DNA of 8,567 nt from Spirochaetota bacterium (GTDB taxonomy: Bacteria > Spirochaetota > UBA4802 > UBA5550): positions 1-8,567 of the forward strand of contig JAKJGD010000055.1 in the NCBI GenBank assembly GCA_022704585.1, written 5' to 3'. The notes under the pieces were generated by a model. That model was not told the DNA's origin. It was given only the letters and a program-made list of their open reading frames with translations, and did not search any database. Below, piece after piece: positions 6,481 to 8,567 of the stretch (its first letter is position 1; each line of letters starts with the position of its first letter). Made by a program: the position numbers and the translations under genes.

Positions 6481-6525
6481 GGTCCTTTCTTCCTTCCTGT
6501 CCATACCCGGGCGGTAGGGCGGCGC

Positions 6526-6565
6526 GGGGGGTGGTACCCGCGGTGGTACCCCCTCCTTTTAATTT
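6526..6565 (+). repeat. G+C-rich hairpin with tandem GGTGGTACCC direct repeat
   Basis: GGTGGTACCC occurs at 6530-6539 and again at 6542-6551, separated by GC. Because GGTACC is self-complementary, 6533-6538 pairs with 6545-6550 around a CGCGGT loop. The stem is extended by GGG (6529-6531) with CCC (6551-6553) across a one-base bulge. TCCTTTTAATTTT follows on the plus strand, so it could act as an intrinsic terminator in that direction, although no plus-strand gene ends nearby. It lies in the leader of the minus-strand 50-aa frame, in sharp contrast to the A+T-rich DNA on its left. Confidence 0.55.
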
Positions 6566-6680
6566 TGCCCCCGCAGGGGCCTCACCATTTCCACAGCCTG
6601 TAAAATCGGCAATAACCGAATTGTTCGATATGTGAAATTGATAAGAAAACCCCTTCCGGATGGTGTATGTTCTTAACCAT

Positions 6681-6701
6681 GCAACACGGGAATCGTGTTG
6701 C
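6681..6701 (+). promoter_or_regulatory. 5'-leader hairpin just upstream of the OmpA-lipoprotein ribosome site
   Basis: GCAACACG (6681-6688) and CGTGTTGC (6694-6701) are exact inverse complements around a GGAAT loop, followed by TAATTTTTAAA. The stem ends 9 bases before the Shine-Dalgarno (6711-6720). It could stabilise the mRNA 5' end, tune translation or attenuate transcription. Its effect is not evident from sequence alone. Confidence 0.5.
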
Positions 6702-6710
6702 TAATTTTTA

Positions 6711-6720
6711 AAGGAAGGAG
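6711..6720 (+). promoter_or_regulatory. Strong Shine-Dalgarno that fixes the OmpA-lipoprotein start
   Basis: AAGGAAGGAG lies 7 bases before ATG 6728. The frame could be extended to a GTG at 6695, but that start would place the ribosome site inside the coding region and add residues ahead of a clean lipoprotein signal. The ATG is clearly preferred. Confidence 0.85.
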
Positions 6721-6727
6721 TTTTATC

Positions 6728-8212
6728 ATGCTTAAACACACACATAAGCTTCACAATGGGTTCCTTTTCGGGGTTATTCTGTTCCTGGCGGTTGCAGTGA
6801 CGTCATGCGGATACAATTACGCGAACCGTTCCCAGCACAGCCCCACCGTCTCGCCGGACGGCAAAATGCTCATATTTCAATCTGATCATGAGAATCCCGG
6901 CAAGTACGATTGCGTCGTCAAGTTCAAGACCAATCTTGGATGGACGCCGCCGGTGCCCCTTCTATTCGCCAATACCAAAATGAACACGGCCGGCCCCTTC
7001 ATCACCTATGACCAGAACAATCTTCTATTAACATCCGACCAGAAGGGGGGGAAGGGTGATGTGGACCTCTGGATCGCCAAACGGGGCAAGGCCCTGTGGG
7101 GGCGCGCGGTGAACATGGGCGCGCCGGTCAACACCGCCGGGTATGAAGGGTTCGGGTCGATTTCACCGGACAGCACAACACTCTATTTTACCCGCGAATG
7201 CGACGAGAAGAAAGGCAATGACAGGTTCTGTATCTTCAGATCAATCAAGGTGAACGGGCAGTGGACCGAGCCGGTCCGCATGCCGGCGCCGGTCAATTCC
7301 GAGTACTCCGATTTCGCCCCGATCATCATGGCGGACGGCACGACGATCATTTTTGCCTCCAACAGGCCCGGCGGCCGTGGCGGGTACGACCTGTACAAGA
7401 CCGAGATGATGAGCGGAGGCGCATGGAGCGAGCCGGTCAACCTCGGGGACGAGATCAACACGAAGTATGACGACCGGATCGTTTCCGTGCCGGCGTCCGG
7501 CGACGTTATCTATTATTCGCACCCCGAGGAGCGGAGCGGCCGGCTCGTGTACCGCATCAGGACCGCGAAGCTCCCGGCGGAGATGAAGAGCTCTTCGATC
7601 ATCACGATCGCGGGCACCGTGACGGACAAGAACGACGCGTCAAAGGCCATCGGCGCGGAGATCCGTGTGACCGACGTGCAGACCGGTGGGACTCAGGTGT
7701 TCTCGAGCAACGGCGAAGACGGCAAGTACTTCATCGTCCTGAACAAAAGGAAGGTGTACGAGCTGTCGATCAGCAGGAAGGGATACCTCATGTACTCGGC
7801 GCGGCTCGACCTTGCGGATGTAAAGAAGTATGACGCCATAATCCGCGACATCGAGCTGGTCCCCATCGAGGCGGGAGCGTCCATGATACTGAATAACCTC
7901 TACTTCAGGCTCAACAGCGACAGCGTATTCGATTACGACAAGACCCGGGCCGAGCTGTCGCGCCTGGCGCGGCTCATGCAGGTAAATCCCGGGATGAAGA
8001 TCGAGATCGGCGGCCATACCGATTCCACGGGCGAGGAGTCGTACAATGCCTCGCTCTCCGAGAAAAGGGCGCAGGCCGTGTACGGGTACCTGGTCAGCCA
8101 GGGCATCAGCAGGGACCGGCTCGTCGCGAAAGGATACGGGTGTTCCAAGCCCCTGGCCGGCGCCCCCGAGAAGAACAGGAGGGTGGAAGTAACGATCCTT
8201 TCGGTAAACTGA
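6728..8212 (+). CDS. OmpA-family lipoprotein with PD40 repeats and carboxypeptidase-regulatory-like domain
   Basis: This gene encodes 494 residues. The signal peptide (basic MLKHTHK, hydrophobic core, lipobox VTSC with Cys27) predicts a lipid-anchored envelope protein. Residues ~39-268 hold about five WD40-like PD40 units with the 'P-x-x-S-P-D-G-x-x-L-x-F-x-S' signature (SPTVSPDGKMLIFQS, GFGSISPDSTTLYFT, SDFAPIIMADGTTIIFASNR), implying a beta-propeller. Residues ~292-375 form a carboxypeptidase-regulatory-like beta-sandwich (IAGTVTDKN...AEIRV). Residues ~384-494 are an OmpA_C domain with the peptidoglycan-binding features HTDSTG (Asp432) and NASLSEKRAQAV (Asn440, Arg447), ending NRRVEVTI. It probably tethers the outer membrane to peptidoglycan while presenting the propeller to a partner. 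The order propeller - regulatory sandwich - OmpA_C resembles the type IX secretion protein PorE without its TPR part; that relation is inference. The gene appears monocistronic. Confidence 0.92.
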   Translation: MLKHTHKLHNGFLFGVILFLAVAVTSCGYNYANRSQHSPTVSPDGKMLIFQSDHENPGKYDCVVKFKTNLGWTPPVPLLFANTKMNTAGPFITYDQNNLLLTSDQKGGKGDVDLWIAKRGKALWGRAVNMGAPVNTAGYEGFGSISPDSTTLYFTRECDEKKGNDRFCIFRSIKVNGQWTEPVRMPAPVNSEYSDFAPIIMADGTTIIFASNRPGGRGGYDLYKTEMMSGGAWSEPVNLGDEINTKYDDRIVSVPASGDVIYYSHPEERSGRLVYRIRTAKLPAEMKSSSIITIAGTVTDKNDASKAIGAEIRVTDVQTGGTQVFSSNGEDGKYFIVLNKRKVYELSISRKGYLMYSARLDLADVKKYDAIIRDIELVPIEAGASMILNNLYFRLNSDSVFDYDKTRAELSRLARLMQVNPGMKIEIGGHTDSTGEESYNASLSEKRAQAVYGYLVSQGISRDRLVAKGYGCSKPLAGAPEKNRRVEVTILSVN

Positions 8213-8263
8213 CCGCAGATGAAATACATCATATCACTGCCGCTGTAAGGCACCCAATACTCC

Positions 8264-8306
8264 ACCGGACGCGGGAAGGGATTTCTTCCTGCGTCCGGTT
8301 TTTTTT
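8264..8306 (+). terminator. Intrinsic terminator of the OmpA-lipoprotein gene
   Basis: ACCGGACGC (8264-8272) pairs perfectly with GCGTCCGGT (8291-8299). The inner GGGAAG (8273-8278) pairs with CTTCCT (8285-8290) including one G-U, giving a 15-bp stem and a 6-base loop. Eight Ts follow (8299-8306). It lies 51 bases after the stop codon. The opposite strand lacks a T-tract, so it is unidirectional. Confidence 0.95.
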
Positions 8307-8308
8307 AC

Positions 8309-8326
8309 AGCCGGGGGGTCCCGGCT
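8309..8326 (+). repeat. Second short hairpin after the terminator
   Basis: AGCCGGG (8309-8315) and CCCGGCT (8320-8326) form a 7-bp perfect stem with a GGGT loop, followed by TATTTATTT on the plus strand. It may be a back-up terminator for the OmpA-lipoprotein transcript. It also lies downstream of the convergent phosphodiesterase gene but has no U-tract in that direction. Confidence 0.5.
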
Positions 8327-8338
8327 TATTTATTTGAG

Positions 8339-8366
8339 GTGTTGCATAACAACCCGCATGCAGCAC
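8339..8366. repeat. Inverted repeat in the convergent gap
   Basis: GTGTTGCAT (8339-8347) and ATGCAGCAC (8358-8366) are inverse complements except for one position, which is a G-U pair in plus-strand RNA. The loop is 10 bases. It lies 3 bases beyond the stop codon of the minus-strand phosphodiesterase gene, so it could mark that transcript's 3' end, but no U-tract follows there. Confidence 0.35.
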
Positions 8367-8368
8367 GT

Positions 8369-8566
8369 CTACCGGTAAGGCATCAGCAGCTCTGCCGGGT
8401 GCGCATGCACGGTGCGGCCAAGGAACTCGATGTATGAATCGCACCGGTTGGTTATCATGCCGTCTATGCCGAAGAAAGTGAAGAGCAGGAAGTGCCAGGT
8501 CTTGTCGATCGTGTACACGAACACGACCCGCCCTGCGCGGTGCGCGGGGCCGACATACCAGGGATA
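8369..8566 (-). CDS. Glycerophosphodiester phosphodiesterase family protein, C-terminal end (5' part outside window)
   Basis: On the minus strand a frame is open from the window edge to TAG 8371-8369, giving the last 65 residues of a protein. It reads YPWYVGPAHRAGRVVFVYTI, then DKTWHFLLFTFFGIDGMITN, then RCDSYIEFLGR. This is the closing strand-helix-strand of a GDPD TIM barrel: 'V-x-V-Y-T-x-x' for the penultimate strand, 'GIDGMITNRCD' for the final strand and loop (usually GVDGIITDRPD), then the terminal helix. Such enzymes cleave glycerophosphodiesters to glycerol-3-phosphate and an alcohol. The catalytic His and Glu/Asp residues lie upstream and are not visible, so activity cannot be judged. 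It is convergent with the OmpA-lipoprotein gene. Confidence 0.72.
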   Translation of the reverse strand, partial: YPWYVGPAHRAGRVVFVYTIDKTWHFLLFTFFGIDGMITNRCDSYIEFLGRTVHAHPAELLMPYR

Positions 8567-8567
8567 G

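Noticed and set aside
6526..6553. T-box riboswitch, because of GGGTGGTACC followed by CGCGG
   Set aside because: The match is to a duplicated GGTGGTACCC unit. No stem I, specifier loop or aminoacyl-tRNA-related gene is nearby, and the next plus-strand gene is an OmpA lipoprotein.

Overview
The window looks like chromosomal DNA from a diderm, free-living bacterium. A spirochaete or relative (Spirochaetota, Leptospira-like) is my best guess. The clues are a membrane-bound regulator with a 7TM domain and an AraC-type DNA-binding domain, two outer-envelope lipoproteins with the same T-S-C lipobox, an ASH / choice-of-anchor-D repeat protein, and an OmpA-type peptidoglycan-binding domain. This assignment is inference; no rRNA or phylogenetic marker is present.

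Layout. (1) Bases 2-1435 (+): 3' part of a 7TM-AraC regulator gene, cut by the window edge. (2) Bases 1436-1879: intergenic, with a short CACAGAGG-type tandem repeat, copy 1 of a dispersed repeat, a very A+T-rich stretch, and a weak promoter inside an inverted repeat. (3) Bases 1880-3865 (+): lipoprotein of five beta-sandwich repeats. (4) Bases 3864-4010: copy 2 of the dispersed repeat, sharing two bases of the preceding stop codon. (5) Bases 4051-5623 (-): two tandem minus-strand genes, a Cys-rich DUF3795/zinc-ribbon protein and then a DUF3592-like membrane protein, separated by a perfect 38-bp palindrome. The second gene ends in an intrinsic terminator. (6) Bases 5664-6510: A+T-rich stretch with copy 3 of the repeat, a 108-aa three-helix membrane protein, and a 50-aa minus-strand reading frame with a good Shine-Dalgarno tract. 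(7) Bases 6526-6553: G+C-rich hairpin built on two GGTGGTACCC direct repeats. (8) Bases 6728-8212 (+): OmpA-family lipoprotein with PD40 beta-propeller repeats, a carboxypeptidase-regulatory-like domain and an OmpA_C domain, followed by a textbook terminator. (9) Bases 8369-8566 (-): C-terminal end of a convergent glycerophosphodiester phosphodiesterase gene, cut by the window edge.

The genes do not form one operon or an obvious single pathway. The common theme is the cell envelope: a membrane regulator, two lipoproteins, two integral membrane proteins and a phosphodiesterase. No complete new defence or mobile system was recognised. The most noteworthy structure is non-coding: three same-orientation copies of a repeat of about 120-150 bp that separate unrelated genes, plus several palindromes, and a sharp change in base composition over about 5.0-6.5 kb that suggests acquired DNA.
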